Part shown: piece after piece, positions 1 to 8,608 of the stretch | How positions within the stretch are numbered: position 1 is the first letter of the stretch | How the letters are laid out: each line of letters begins with the position of its first letter | Assembly (NCBI GenBank): GCA_017456805.1 | Contig: JAFTIQ010000001.1 | Span: forward strand, 1-53,868 | Length of the DNA stretch: 53,868 bases | DNA from: Lentisphaeria bacterium | GTDB taxonomy: Bacteria; Verrucomicrobiota; Lentisphaeria; Victivallales; UBA1829 | Direction of reading: 5' to 3' | Translations under genes and position numbers: made by a program | The notes under the pieces: generated by a model | The model's input: the letters and a program-made list of their open reading frames with translations, nothing else | Told to the model about the DNA's origin: nothing | Database searches by the model: none

Positions 1-121
1 GAGTACAGAGAGTACGGAGAGTACGGAGAGTACGGAGAGTACGGAGAGTACGGAGAGTACGGAGAGTACGGAGAGTACGGAGAGTACGGAGAGTACGGAG
101 AGTACGGAGAGTACGGAGAGT
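1..121. repeat. 9-bp tandem repeat array (unit GAGTACGGA)
   Basis: About 13 head-to-tail copies of GAGTACGGA run from the window edge; the first copy is GAGTACAGA and the rest look identical. There are no unique spacers, so this is a simple tandem array and not CRISPR. The array is followed by TGTACA...TGTACA. The extreme right end of the window (CTCTCTCAGTACTC) reads GAGTACTGAGAGAG on the other strand, so both ends carry related GAGTAC/GAGAG motifs; contig ends falling in repeats would explain this. Confidence 0.95.
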
Positions 122-147
122 GTACAAAAAACTCTGTTACTCTGTAC

Positions 148-188
148 AAAGGGCTGCTTTGAAACATATCGTTTTTCGGCAGCCCTTT
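148..188. terminator. Hairpin 3' of rhaA, terminator-like
   Basis: A perfect 10-bp inverted repeat, AAAGGGCTGC / GCAGCCCTTT, with a 21-nt loop lies about 20 nt past the rhaA stop codon. Reading along the rhaA strand there is no immediate T-run after the stem; a TTTTTT tract follows about 25 nt later. It may end the rhaA transcript, but it is not a canonical intrinsic terminator. Confidence 0.5.
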
Positions 189-207
189 GATTTTCAGAAT
201 GAACCGA

Positions 208-1461
208 TTACCGTTTGAAAAGGACTTCCTTTTCGTAGGTATTGACTTCATCCAGCCATTTCATGCCGGCGGGAACACCCTGCTTTTCGCAGAAGTAATC
301 GTAAACGGCTCCGAAGGGATAGGCTTTCAATTCTTCCAGAAGAGCGAGTTTTTTGGTACCCTCAAAATTCTTTTCCATCTTCTTGAGTTCTGCAGCGGGT
401 TCCAGAAGAGCTTTGAGAAGAGCTTTCTGCATGTTTCTGGTTCCGATGCACCATGCGGCGATCCGGTTGATGGTAGCATCAAAGTAGTCGAGACCAATGT
501 GAACACGGTTGACTCCGCAGGTGATGATTTCCCGCGCAATTGCCTGAAGCTCATCATCAAAGGTCACAACATGGTCGCTATCCCAGCGGACCGGACGGCT
601 GACGTGCAGAAGGATTTCATCCAAATAGAGCAGGGCGGAACTGATCTTATCGCTGATGACTTCCGTCGGATGGAAGTGTCCTGCATCGAGACAGAGCAGA
701 AGGTTATTTTTGACTGCGTATCCCATATAGAATTCAGAGGAACCGACGGTGCAGGATTCCACTCCGATTCCGAAGAGTTTGGATTCTACGGCATCTCTCA
801 TATATTTCGGAGAGATTTTTTCTGAGAAGATTTCATCCAGAGAAGCCATGAGGCGTTTTCTTGCCTGAATGCGGTCGATGGTAATGTCTTTGAATCCATC
901 CTGAACCCATGTATTCATAATGCAGGGATTTTTCAAGCGTTTTCCCATAGCAGCAGCGATTTTGCGGCATGCTTTGGCATGTTCGATCCAGTATTTCCGG
1001 ATTCCTGCGTCAGGGGAGGAGAGTGTCAGGTTGGAAGCTGCCTTCGGATGCCCGAAGAATGTGGGGTTGAAATCCAATCCAGCATTATTTTCTTCTGCCC
1101 ACTGGATCCAGCTTTCGAAGTGTTCGGGTTCGATTTTGTTCCGTTCCACGGGCTTTTTGGAATCAAGGTAGATAGCATGAAGATTCAACCGTTTTTTACC
1201 GGGGATCAAAGAAAATGCTTTGTCGAGATCTGCGCGAAGTTCATCAGGGGTTCTGGCACATCCGGGATAGTTACCGGTCGCCAGAATACCGCCGGAGGTT
1301 CCGCCGGCATTGGTTTCAAAGCCGTTGACGTCATCACCCTGCCAGCAATGGAGAGAAATGGGGATATTGGAAAGAAGATCCAATGCTTTATCGGTATCGA
1401 CTCCGATCTGAGCATAGATTTCTTTCGCTGCGAGATAATTTTTTTCAATCTTGGATGCCAT
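208..1461 (-). CDS. rhaA: L-rhamnose isomerase
   Basis: Cytoplasmic isomerase converting L-rhamnose to L-rhamnulose, the first step of rhamnose catabolism. The 417-residue protein has the length and blocks typical of RhaA: an N-terminal segment with [14 protein letters not shown], then [19 protein letters not shown] and [13 protein letters not shown], with a metal-binding His/Asp-rich centre (LRADLD, DAGHFHP, DSDHVV, GLDYFD). The start at 1461 is supported by a strong AAAGGAGG five bases upstream (plus-strand 1470-1477) and a TATAAT hexamer at 1489-1494. It lies downstream of a GH106-like gene, which suggests that rhamnose released by that enzyme is isomerised here. No rhamnulokinase or rhamnulose-phosphate aldolase gene is in the window. 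Confidence 0.95.
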   Translation of the reverse strand: MASKIEKNYLAAKEIYAQIGVDTDKALDLLSNIPISLHCWQGDDVNGFETNAGGTSGGILATGNYPGCARTPDELRADLDKAFSLIPGKKRLNLHAIYLDSKKPVERNKIEPEHFESWIQWAEENNAGLDFNPTFFGHPKAASNLTLSSPDAGIRKYWIEHAKACRKIAAAMGKRLKNPCIMNTWVQDGFKDITIDRIQARKRLMASLDEIFSEKISPKYMRDAVESKLFGIGVESCTVGSSEFYMGYAVKNNLLLCLDAGHFHPTEVISDKISSALLYLDEILLHVSRPVRWDSDHVVTFDDELQAIAREIITCGVNRVHIGLDYFDATINRIAAWCIGTRNMQKALLKALLEPAAELKKMEKNFEGTKKLALLEELKAYPFGAVYDYFCEKQGVPAGMKWLDEVNTYEKEVLFKR

Positions 1462-1469
1462 GATATGAT

Positions 1470-1494
1470 CCTCCTTTGGTTTTTGATAATTATA
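1470..1494 (-). promoter_or_regulatory. rhaA ribosome-binding site and -10 element
   Basis: On the minus strand TATAAT (1489-1494) precedes AAAGGAGG (1470-1477) and the rhaA ATG. The best -35 at 17-bp spacing is a poor GGTTTT, so activation by a regulator is plausible. It indicates that rhaA has its own promoter in addition to any read-through from upstream. Confidence 0.5.
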
Positions 1495-1565
1495 GCATGA
1501 AAAATATCATAAAACCTTAACATATCGGTCATTTTATAGCACAATCGTTTCAATTTTGGGTTTTA

Positions 1566-1617
1566 TAAAAAAAGAAGCCTGCCGATTCATACATTTTTGC
1601 ATAAAATCGTCAGGCTT
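1566..1617 (-). terminator. Intrinsic terminator after the GH106-like gene
   Basis: On the minus strand AAGCCTG...CAGGCTT, supported by an inner CGATT/AATCG pairing, is followed by CTTTTTTT. The hairpin starts 4 nt after the stop codon of the 1621-4029 gene. Stem plus T-run makes this a standard Rho-independent terminator, separating that gene from rhaA. Confidence 0.8.
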
Positions 1618-1620
1618 GGA

Positions 1621-4029
1621 TTATTTTGATGTAATAATAACGGGTTTTTCTGAGGGGCCGGAACATGCCGCATAGCGTTCCATCTGGTTCGCCATAGTGT
1701 TCCAGAGCCGCAGAGAGAGATGGTTTGTCCCGGAAGGAAGTTCAAAGGAATAAGGCGCAAGAGCAAGACGTTTCTCCGGTTTTCCATTGATCAGAAGTTC
1801 AGCCGTTCCGTTAAAACCCGGAAGGAGCAGTTTTTCGTCTGATCCGCAATTCACTTTGCCCAGATCCAGAACTGCCTCACCGGAATAGAAGAGCTGTCCC
1901 TGTTTCTCCCAGTGGTTACAGAAAACTGATCGGGAACGCGTGGTCAGATGATATAATTTTTCTTCCGGTTCATAGATGGCAAGGAGATAGCTTTCGTAAA
2001 CCTTAACGGCATAATCATTTTTTGTCTGCAGTTCTGCATCGAATTCCCCGGCGAGGTAGAAGGGAAGATAAAATTGAGCAGGGATTTCAGCATTGATTTT
2101 GTTGATGCCTTCAGATACTTCCAGCTCTGCAACGAGATAATCATCGGCAAAAATGTTACCCGTTTTGCTGCTGCAAATGGGTTTTCCATTGAATTCAACC
2201 GTTCCGGGATGATTCTTGGGAATATAAAGAAGAATCTTTTGTGATCCGGCAGTTGTAAATGAAAGTTCCTGATCGAACGGGATCAGATTCTGATTTTTCC
2301 AGGTGACGGGATATTTTTCAGAAAAAATCTGTTTGACTTGATATTCCTCTGGCGTTCTGTATGATTCGAACGGTCCTCCGAAAATAGCGATTTCTCCAGG
2401 TTCCAGTTCGATTTTATAGGATTTTTCCCGGAATACAAGTGTTCCCTGAACGCGGTTCGGATTCCAGATATTTGCAGCAAGCAGATATTCTTCCCCTTGA
2501 ATTTTACGGCGCATGTAAGCAAGATCTCCTCCGGAAAACGTGATTTTTGAAGGAGGCACATCCGGGATTTGTTTCAGTGGATCAATCAGGATCTGAGAGT
2601 TGTTCCGGTAATCCGGCGGAACGATGATGTAGCCTTCCGCTCTGCGGTTCAGTTTGTCGCAAAGTTTGAAAAAGGCTTCCGGATCAGCACCTTGCCAGAC
2701 TTTTTGCGTGGGATCTGCAACCGCATACTCTGCCAGATACTCACCTTCTGCGGCAGCCATGCTCCAGAACGCCAGCCGGTCATTGAATTGACGGAGTCCA
2801 TGCTGCATATTGGTCCATGAGAATTCCGGCGGAGCAAAGTATTTTGTTTCCCCATGGAATTTATGATGAACGGCATGAGGGATGATGAAATTGATTCCCT
2901 GAATGATCTGCCAAGCGGCGATCCGCTGCAGTTCGTTATAAGAGATCCCATGATTAGTAGCGGCAAACATTTCACACATTACGCGCTGTTTTCCGTTCAA
3001 AACGGCGGCGCTTTGAGCATATTTTGCGCGGATATCCATAGAGGTATCGTTAAGGGCAGGGTGTTCCAGATGTTCGGTGTCTCCGCCAAGTGTGACTTTC
3101 GGGACGTAATAGCGGGCATCGTAGTGTGTTCCTCCATCGAGGACGTAGATTTCATGATCTGTTCCGGGGCAATCGGAATGAGAGAGGAGTTCAAGAGGAT
3201 TTCCCTCTGTGAAGGCCGAACTTCTCCGGCATTTTTCGTATGGAATCGGCCCGGTATCGGATGTGTGGAAAGTGTAGAGAACATTATGTGCCTTGCACCA
3301 TGCGTGATTTCCGGCGAACCAGTTCTGATATAAGATTCCGCAAAGTTCCCAATAATCCTTTTGGACATTGGCCTCCGGCTGAGTGAACAGCTCTTTGAGA
3401 TGGTTTTCGATTTTGTATCCGTAACGGTTCCGGAAGAGTTCAGAAAAATTCCGGCTCCATGGATAATAACGTTCGGGACAGTCATTTACAACGTGAGCGT
3501 TATATCTGCGGTTGTCTGCATCGGAAAAGAATCCTGTTATACCGTTTCCGAAAAATTCAGAAAAGCGTTTGTAGTATTCTTCATAAACGAATTTAATAAA
3601 GAGTTCGGAGCTTTCTTTTTCTTCGAATGCGGGGAATCCCCAGGGGACTTCCTGAATTTTCAGATTTCCTTCCTGATTTGGGATCAGCCGGAGCTGTTTC
3701 AAAGTGGGATCAGCCGCTTCGATTCTTCCTGCGGCATCACCGGGGGGAAAATTGAAACCATCGTTGATCCAGAGCTGAAGATCCAGTTTTTTTGCTGCAT
3801 GAATGAAATGTCCGGTTACTTCGAACCAGAATTCAGAAAGATATTGAGTCTGATCGAATCCGGTTGGCGGTTTGTTGAACATAACGATCCCGCCGAAGCC
3901 GAAATCTTTCATTTTTTTCATTGCTGAAAAAACGGCGTCCTCCGTATAATATTCCGGTTCTGTTGTATTGAGGAAATAGAATGGAATTGGACGGAACTGT
4001 TTTAAAGAGTTTTCAAAATCGGAATTCAT
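1621..4029 (-). CDS. Probable GH106-like glycoside hydrolase (alpha-L-rhamnosidase candidate)
   Basis: An 802-residue protein without a signal peptide, so probably cytoplasmic. The N-terminus (FRPIPFYFLNTTEPEYY, then a helix and FGFGGIVMFNKP) resembles the opening of GH106-type proteins, where a TIM-barrel start is followed by a 'sub-module ahead of me, guiding the substrate' type sequence such as GGV(L/M)IF. A large central barrel region has GITGFFSDADN and VLYTFHTSDTGP, and the C-terminal third is beta-rich, with ELEPGEIAIF and LPGFNGTAELLINGKP typical of sugar-binding jelly-roll domains of family-2-like hydrolases. Rhamnosidase activity is inferred partly from the neighbouring rhaA. A different GH specificity is possible, as the catalytic glutamates could not be assigned with certainty. 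Confidence 0.5.
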   Translation of the reverse strand: MNSDFENSLKQFRPIPFYFLNTTEPEYYTEDAVFSAMKKMKDFGFGGIVMFNKPPTGFDQTQYLSEFWFEVTGHFIHAAKKLDLQLWINDGFNFPPGDAAGRIEAADPTLKQLRLIPNQEGNLKIQEVPWGFPAFEEKESSELFIKFVYEEYYKRFSEFFGNGITGFFSDADNRRYNAHVVNDCPERYYPWSRNFSELFRNRYGYKIENHLKELFTQPEANVQKDYWELCGILYQNWFAGNHAWCKAHNVLYTFHTSDTGPIPYEKCRRSSAFTEGNPLELLSHSDCPGTDHEIYVLDGGTHYDARYYVPKVTLGGDTEHLEHPALNDTSMDIRAKYAQSAAVLNGKQRVMCEMFAATNHGISYNELQRIAAWQIIQGINFIIPHAVHHKFHGETKYFAPPEFSWTNMQHGLRQFNDRLAFWSMAAAEGEYLAEYAVADPTQKVWQGADPEAFFKLCDKLNRRAEGYIIVPPDYRNNSQILIDPLKQIPDVPPSKITFSGGDLAYMRRKIQGEEYLLAANIWNPNRVQGTLVFREKSYKIELEPGEIAIFGGPFESYRTPEEYQVKQIFSEKYPVTWKNQNLIPFDQELSFTTAGSQKILLYIPKNHPGTVEFNGKPICSSKTGNIFADDYLVAELEVSEGINKINAEIPAQFYLPFYLAGEFDAELQTKNDYAVKVYESYLLAIYEPEEKLYHLTTRSRSVFCNHWEKQGQLFYSGEAVLDLGKVNCGSDEKLLLPGFNGTAELLINGKPEKRLALAPYSFELPSGTNHLSLRLWNTMANQMERYAACSGPSEKPVIITSK

Positions 4030-4072
4030 TTTAACGACCTCATGGTAGTGCTCAAGGACATTTTGAACGGGG

Positions 4073-4107
4073 GCTCTTCCGGAAAAAATCTGATTTTCCG
4101 GAAGAGC
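4073..4107. terminator. Strong 14-bp hairpin between two glycosidase genes
   Basis: GCTCTTCCGGAAAA (4073-4086) and its exact complement TTTTCCGGAAGAGC (4094-4107) enclose a 7-nt loop, just past the stop codon of the 4115-7654 gene. There is no T-run on the minus strand, so it may act as an mRNA-stabilising or attenuating hairpin rather than a full terminator. Confidence 0.6.
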
Positions 4108-4114
4108 ATGATCC

Positions 4115-7100
4115 TTATTTTTCGATTCTGCGGAAGAACCGTGTTTCTCCTGTTTTCATTTCAAACGAATAAGAGGTTGCATTTCTGACAACACATTTGT
4201 TTCCGGCTATTTCAACCAGGTCGGAGGGGCTGGTCCAGCTGATGGTTTTTATTCCATCGCTCATGGCATGGATCGCGATGAATCCATTTCCGGCATACGT
4301 TGCATCTCCCACGGGACCAACAGGTTTGATCCCAGCTTGACGTGCAGCAAGATTCAGGAATTCCGGAGTAATTCCATTCGGACAGCCCACATAGACCGCG
4401 GTCCAATCTTTATGCCGTTTAACTGCTGCTGCGGGAAGGTTTGTGCCTTCGTAATGTGCAAGGATTTCCGCATTTTTATCGGAGACAACAAATGCCGGTC
4501 CTGTGCAGTTGAATCCAATATAAGAGAGGGCTTTTGCCAATGGGTTTTTACATCTGGTGGTATCCAGAGAGTAGGAAACCATCCGTTTTTCATCCATTCT
4601 GACAGAGATTCCTGTAAGGCGTTTGATGGTTTTGCTGAAACCTGCTTTGGAGACTCTTCCGGCATCATAAAGGAACACAAGAGTGTTGCCATCTTTTTGA
4701 AGATTTTTCTCAATAAAACGGATCTCATCTTCTGTCATATCGGGCGTCATCTGGAAGACATACATCTTGTATTTCTTCATGTTTGGATTCATCATATCGG
4801 TAAAGAGGAATTCATCGGTTTTGACTCCGCAGCGGAAATAAGCCATTTTGGAGTGGGAGGCTCCAGCCTGATGCATTTTCAGCTTGAAGAAATCATTTCC
4901 TTTTCCGTAATAATCCAACATTCTTTCGTCAATAAAACGGCAGATATCTCCGCGATCTTCCGGCATGGGGTGTTCTGCCGCCATTTTTCCTGCGGCAACA
5001 CTTTCTTTGATTGCTTCCATCATATCGGGATGAGGCCATCCGTTTCCTGCGATCGCATAGTCCCAGACCCCTTGTCCGTGAATCAGAAAGTGTGCAAAAT
5101 CACGTCTCTGCAATGCGGTGTTTTCTTTTGCACTGAAGGTAACGCCAACGCCTTTGGGATCCCAGGAGCTTGTTCCGCGGATGGGGCCCCACAATTCGGA
5201 ATAAACGGTACGGTAGTCGATTTCTCCCAGAAGATTCTTTTTATGAAGCTTGGGGGAAGTCAATACATTGACAGATCCGCCGGGGCGTCCGGGCAATCGG
5301 TTCCAGCCGTAATCGTTGACTCCCACGATCCCATCGATATAGGGTGATTCCAGAACATTTTTCAAGGCGCATTTCCCTAAATCATATCCACCCATGACAT
5401 CGTTGTAATAGACGGAGATAAAGAACGGCCTTCCGACGTTTTCTTTGATGGTTTTTGCAAAGATTTCCAATGTATCGACAGGTGATACGTTACGGAACCG
5501 TTCATAATCGGAATATTTTCGCTGTTTCGGGTTACGGATGGGATCCAGGAAAAAGATTCCTTTGAGATCGCTGGGATGGGGAACCTGTACGGTTTCAAAT
5601 GTCAAATCCGGATCACCCCATGCTTTCTGCAAAGCTTCCACGGAACCATAACGTTTCCGGAGCCATTCCGCAAAGGCTTTTCTGTTTTCTTCTGATGTAT
5701 CGCATGGAAATCCGAGGAACTGTCCATCATCGCCGCCGGTAATATGGATCCCGCCGACAGCTTTTCCGTAGGGTGAGGTTTTCAGCCATTCACATAATGC
5801 TTTCAAATATTCGGTAACTTCTTCCCGGTAGGATGCGGAGGAGTAACTGGGCCACATACCGGTGGGACCGGCTTTCCAGCTTATGATCGGTTTCCCGTTC
5901 TCTCCCAGAGCAACGGCATCTTTGTTATTTTTAATGAAATCAGGGTAGGGGGCAATACTTTGATAGAGGATGAACGTTGCATCTGGAGCTTTGCTCAGTT
6001 GATGTTTCAGAAAGATTTCATGGGTCGTAAAATCATATTTTCCTTTTCCGAGCCAAGTTGCTTTTCCCCGCCAGTTTCCATTTCCGGCAAAGGTATCCTG
6101 CCAGAGAAGCCGGACGCCTGCATTATAAAAGGTATGGTGGGGATATTTATGGAATCCGACATAGCCAACTTTCGGAATCAGATTTCCGTTCAGAAGGATT
6201 TGCCCGTCAGAGAGTTCCAATGTTGCAGGGGGCCTTTGGGCAAGTTTGGCAAGAAGTGCTTTTTCATTGAGTTGAACTGTCGGCTTCTGAAAAGCTGTCT
6301 GCGGTGTATCCGGTGCTTTCAGAAGAACGGGATGTTCTCTGATATCCAGATCTTCCCAGACGATATCAAAGGGATTCCCGCTTGCTGTGAACAGGAAACA
6401 GACTTCCGTATTGACCTGATTTTTGGGGATAACGATTCGGCAGTAAGCCATAGCGCGGGATTCCCCCGGGGTGTTTACAGAAGCATTGGAGAATCCATGC
6501 AGGAACGGTCTCGGGCCATTTTTGAATGTTTTGACCATGAAGAGGTTCAGCATGGAACCGTATTTGAGATTTTTGACTTTGTAAAATGCGGTTGCCAGAT
6601 AGGTTTTCCCGGGTTCCAGTTTGATTTTCGGGCTCATGACAGCATAGGAACCCAGCGGGGAACCTTTGGAAACACGAACCCCGTTCCCGCCGTTGAGTGT
6701 GCAGGAATTTCTGCTGGAATCTCCACGGTTGTCCAGCAGAGTGATCCGGGCAAAATCATCTACTGTATGATTCCAGCCGGGAATGATGCTCTTATTGCTG
6801 AAATGCTGCCAGCCGGAGGGGTAAGATGTGTAAAAAGATTTCGGGAAAAGATTTTCTTTTGTGTTGGATATGACGATAAAATTGCGATAAGTCGGTGCGA
6901 ATTCCAAAGTCAGAACATTATCTTTTTCCGCAATGACAACAAAGGGTTCTGAGCTGTGGGGTTCGATCCAGTAGTAATTCCCTTTTTTGATCCGGAAGTT
7001 TTCCGGGCGGACGGTCAAAGTTGTTTTTTTGCCGGGAGATTCCAACACAAAACTGCAGGATTCCGCTTTATCTGCAAGCTTAGAGATTTTTGCCGAAGCA

Positions 7101-7654
7101 TTATCCGTCCGGACGACCGGCTCGAGGACTGCTTTGCTGCTGAATTGAAGGTCTCGCAGGATTCCGCTTGCTTTCTTTTCTCTGGAGCCGCCGTAGAAAA
7201 AGGTTTTTCCCCAGGGAAGGGTTGGCGTTTTCGCCTTTGCTCTGCCGGTAATTTTTCCATTGATCGACAGGGCAAAATCCGGTCCGTTCCAACTGATGAC
7301 GATGCGGTATTCTTTTCCGTTTTCAATGGGAAACCGATTATAGATCCCGAAGTTTGGACCGGTTTCCGGGGTATTGATCAACAGCCAGGGAATCGTGCTG
7401 CCCTGTCTGTTGACATTGATCCCGAATCCAACTTTTCCGCTGGAAAAGATGTGAGTGACCCGGAGGTTTCCTGCTCCCATTTTTAGCTTGGGAGTGTAAC
7501 GGAAACTGATACTTCCGTGAGCCGGAGAGATCAAGCCGGATGCAGAATGTTCCGAAACTTTGAATTCCGGCTTTGCTGTATCAAATGTTCCTTTCCAGTC
7601 TTCGGCGAATAGAGAAAGAGTTAAGGAGCAGGCAAACAATGTAAAAAGACGCAT
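4115..7654 (-). CDS. Large secreted GH42-like / clan GH-A hydrolase
   Basis: A 1179-residue exported protein. MRLFTLFACSLTLSLFAEDW is a signal peptide with a cleavable LFA-E site. Residues about 25-190 look like a concanavalin/LamG-type beta sandwich (FSSGKVGFGINVN, GRAKAKTPTLPWGKTFFYGGS). A beta-rich carbohydrate-binding-like part spans about 280-450, and a TIM barrel from about 490 has VGGIHITGGDDGQF, AFAEWLRKRYGSVEALQKAWG and LLGEIDYRTVYSELW. The AF-WL--RYGS--ALQKAWG block is characteristic of GH42 beta-galactosidases and relatives; E in GGDDGQF/GEIDYRT surroundings are catalytic candidates. A class I glutamine-amidotransferase-like (A4) trimerisation domain follows (YKMYVFQMTPDMTEDEI). 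It starts 28 bp after a pseudopilin gene, and the two are probably co-transcribed. Confidence 0.65.
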   Translation of the reverse strand: MRLFTLFACSLTLSLFAEDWKGTFDTAKPEFKVSEHSASGLISPAHGSISFRYTPKLKMGAGNLRVTHIFSSGKVGFGINVNRQGSTIPWLLINTPETGPNFGIYNRFPIENGKEYRIVISWNGPDFALSINGKITGRAKAKTPTLPWGKTFFYGGSREKKASGILRDLQFSSKAVLEPVVRTDNASAKISKLADKAESCSFVLESPGKKTTLTVRPENFRIKKGNYYWIEPHSSEPFVVIAEKDNVLTLEFAPTYRNFIVISNTKENLFPKSFYTSYPSGWQHFSNKSIIPGWNHTVDDFARITLLDNRGDSSRNSCTLNGGNGVRVSKGSPLGSYAVMSPKIKLEPGKTYLATAFYKVKNLKYGSMLNLFMVKTFKNGPRPFLHGFSNASVNTPGESRAMAYCRIVIPKNQVNTEVCFLFTASGNPFDIVWEDLDIREHPVLLKAPDTPQTAFQKPTVQLNEKALLAKLAQRPPATLELSDGQILLNGNLIPKVGYVGFHKYPHHTFYNAGVRLLWQDTFAGNGNWRGKATWLGKGKYDFTTHEIFLKHQLSKAPDATFILYQSIAPYPDFIKNNKDAVALGENGKPIISWKAGPTGMWPSYSSASYREEVTEYLKALCEWLKTSPYGKAVGGIHITGGDDGQFLGFPCDTSEENRKAFAEWLRKRYGSVEALQKAWGDPDLTFETVQVPHPSDLKGIFFLDPIRNPKQRKYSDYERFRNVSPVDTLEIFAKTIKENVGRPFFISVYYNDVMGGYDLGKCALKNVLESPYIDGIVGVNDYGWNRLPGRPGGSVNVLTSPKLHKKNLLGEIDYRTVYSELWGPIRGTSSWDPKGVGVTFSAKENTALQRRDFAHFLIHGQGVWDYAIAGNGWPHPDMMEAIKESVAAGKMAAEHPMPEDRGDICRFIDERMLDYYGKGNDFFKLKMHQAGASHSKMAYFRCGVKTDEFLFTDMMNPNMKKYKMYVFQMTPDMTEDEIRFIEKNLQKDGNTLVFLYDAGRVSKAGFSKTIKRLTGISVRMDEKRMVSYSLDTTRCKNPLAKALSYIGFNCTGPAFVVSDKNAEILAHYEGTNLPAAAVKRHKDWTAVYVGCPNGITPEFLNLAARQAGIKPVGPVGDATYAGNGFIAIHAMSDGIKTISWTSPSDLVEIAGNKCVVRNATSYSFEMKTGETRFFRRIEK

Positions 7655-7682
7655 AAAGAAGCCTCCGTTGTTAAAGATCCAA

Positions 7683-8414
7683 TTATTCTCCGGTCATCAT
7701 TTCTTCTGTCACATGAGTAACAGTACCGACGTTTCCGCCGACGAAGAGAAGATTCCCCTGTTTTCTTCCGGAGTGCGGTTTACCGACAGTGGTAATATCT
7801 TTAAAGAACTGATACTGAGTTGCTCCTTTTGCAACTCCTTGCTCTGCAATGAATATCATGCTGGAAGGCGATTTGACCTGAGTGATTTTTCTTCTGTGCT
7901 TTTCCGGTTCAGACAATGCGCCCATGTACCAATATTTTGTTCCGGCAGGGGATGAAGAAACATAAAGGTTCAACATATAGGAATAGATTGAAGCATTGAG
8001 GTTCTTCCAGTTTGTATCGCAAGTACTGATTGTGCCGGTTCCGGATTGCCATTTCTGATATGCAGGGTCACTGTTTGTGCTTTCAGAAACCATGCTTTTG
8101 AAAGAACTGTTCCAGGCATTCCATCTGATCCAGTCGGCATTAGCGCCCCAGACTCCATTATCTTTCAGAGGTTCATGGGGAACCATGTAATCGTCATAGG
8201 TTGTGGTGTAAAACTGCAAACCATTTCCCCATTGTTTCAGATTGTTGACGCATGCAGTGGCGCGAGCTCTTTCCCGTGCAGTGTTCAATGCCGGCAAAAG
8301 CATCCCTGCCAGGATTGCAATGATGGCGATCACTACGAGCAGCTCAATGAGTGTGAAGCCTGCAGGCTTCATGCCAGTGCACTGGCATGAATGTTTTCTT
8401 CCAGAGTGTTTCAT
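7683..8414 (-). CDS. Type II secretion-like pseudopilin (prepilin N-terminal motif, H-X9-DG-like C-terminus)
   Basis: A 243-residue protein with the prepilin cleavage/methylation motif at about residues 19-37: G^[18 protein letters not shown], then [24 protein letters not shown]. The leader [19 protein letters not shown] is longer than usual. The globular part ends with [21 protein letters not shown], a degenerate form of the H-X9-DG tail seen in pseudopilins of planctomycetes and Lentisphaerota. The start at 8414 is preferred because GGGAG lies 7-8 nt upstream; the internal ATG at 8372 has no such site. The leader codons coincide with two perfect palindromes. It is immediately upstream of a large secreted hydrolase, which implies a role in exporting or displaying it. 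Confidence 0.85.
   Translation of the reverse strand: MKHSGRKHSCQCTGMKPAGFTLIELLVVIAIIAILAGMLLPALNTARERARATACVNNLKQWGNGLQFYTTTYDDYMVPHEPLKDNGVWGANADWIRWNAWNSSFKSMVSESTNSDPAYQKWQSGTGTISTCDTNWKNLNASIYSYMLNLYVSSSPAGTKYWYMGALSEPEKHRRKITQVKSPSSMIFIAEQGVAKGATQYQFFKDITTVGKPHSGRKQGNLLFVGGNVGTVTHVTEEMMTGE
8354..8391. repeat. Two abutting perfect palindromes in the pseudopilin leader codons
   Basis: TGAAGCCTGCAGGCTTCA (8354-8371, 18 bp) overlaps a 24-bp perfect palindrome centred on ATGCCAGTGCACTGGCAT (8368-8391). Both are coding: they specify the residues [11 protein letters not shown] directly before TLIEL of the pseudopilin. Perfect, loop-less palindromes of this length are unlikely by chance and could form a cruciform or serve as protein-binding sites. 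Confidence 0.85.
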
Positions 8415-8450
8415 TTTTTTTCTCCCAGATTTTTTTGTTTTTATATAATA

Positions 8451-8460
8451 ACACCGGTGT
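8451..8460. promoter_or_regulatory. Palindromic operator candidate ACACCGGTGT
   Basis: ACACCGGTGT is a perfect 10-bp palindrome next to an AT-rich TATTATATA stretch that looks like the -10 region of the pseudopilin/GH42-like transcription unit on the minus strand. A LacI- or GntR-type regulator could bind here, for example the one encoded at 10235-11338; the assignment is inferred. Confidence 0.45.
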
Positions 8461-8497
8461 GTTATCTTTTTTTACACTTTCAGCCATGATCTTGAAC

Positions 8498-8513
8498 GTT
8501 TTGAATTCAAAAC
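8498..8513. promoter_or_regulatory. 16-bp perfect palindrome GTTTTGAATTCAAAAC
   Basis: Perfect dyad in the 193-bp gap between the GH36 gene and the pseudopilin gene, about 85-100 bp upstream of the pseudopilin start. It is AT-rich, which suits a regulator-binding site. A T/A-rich tract TTTTTACTTTTTTCTTTTTATTT (about 8565-8585) lies between it and the GH36 stop codon. Confidence 0.4.
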
Positions 8514-8608
8514 TGCACAAGCTGATCTTAGAAAGCGGCTGGGCCGTCTTCCAGTGATAATATTTTTACTTTTTTCTTTTTATTTCAACACAAAATGTGC
8601 TGTATGCG

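Noticed and set aside
1..121. CRISPR array
   Set aside because: The 9-bp units are contiguous without spacers, and no cas gene is in the window.
979..1500. Open frame opposite rhaA
   Set aside because: It is the antisense shadow of a clearly conserved gene and has no family-like sequence.
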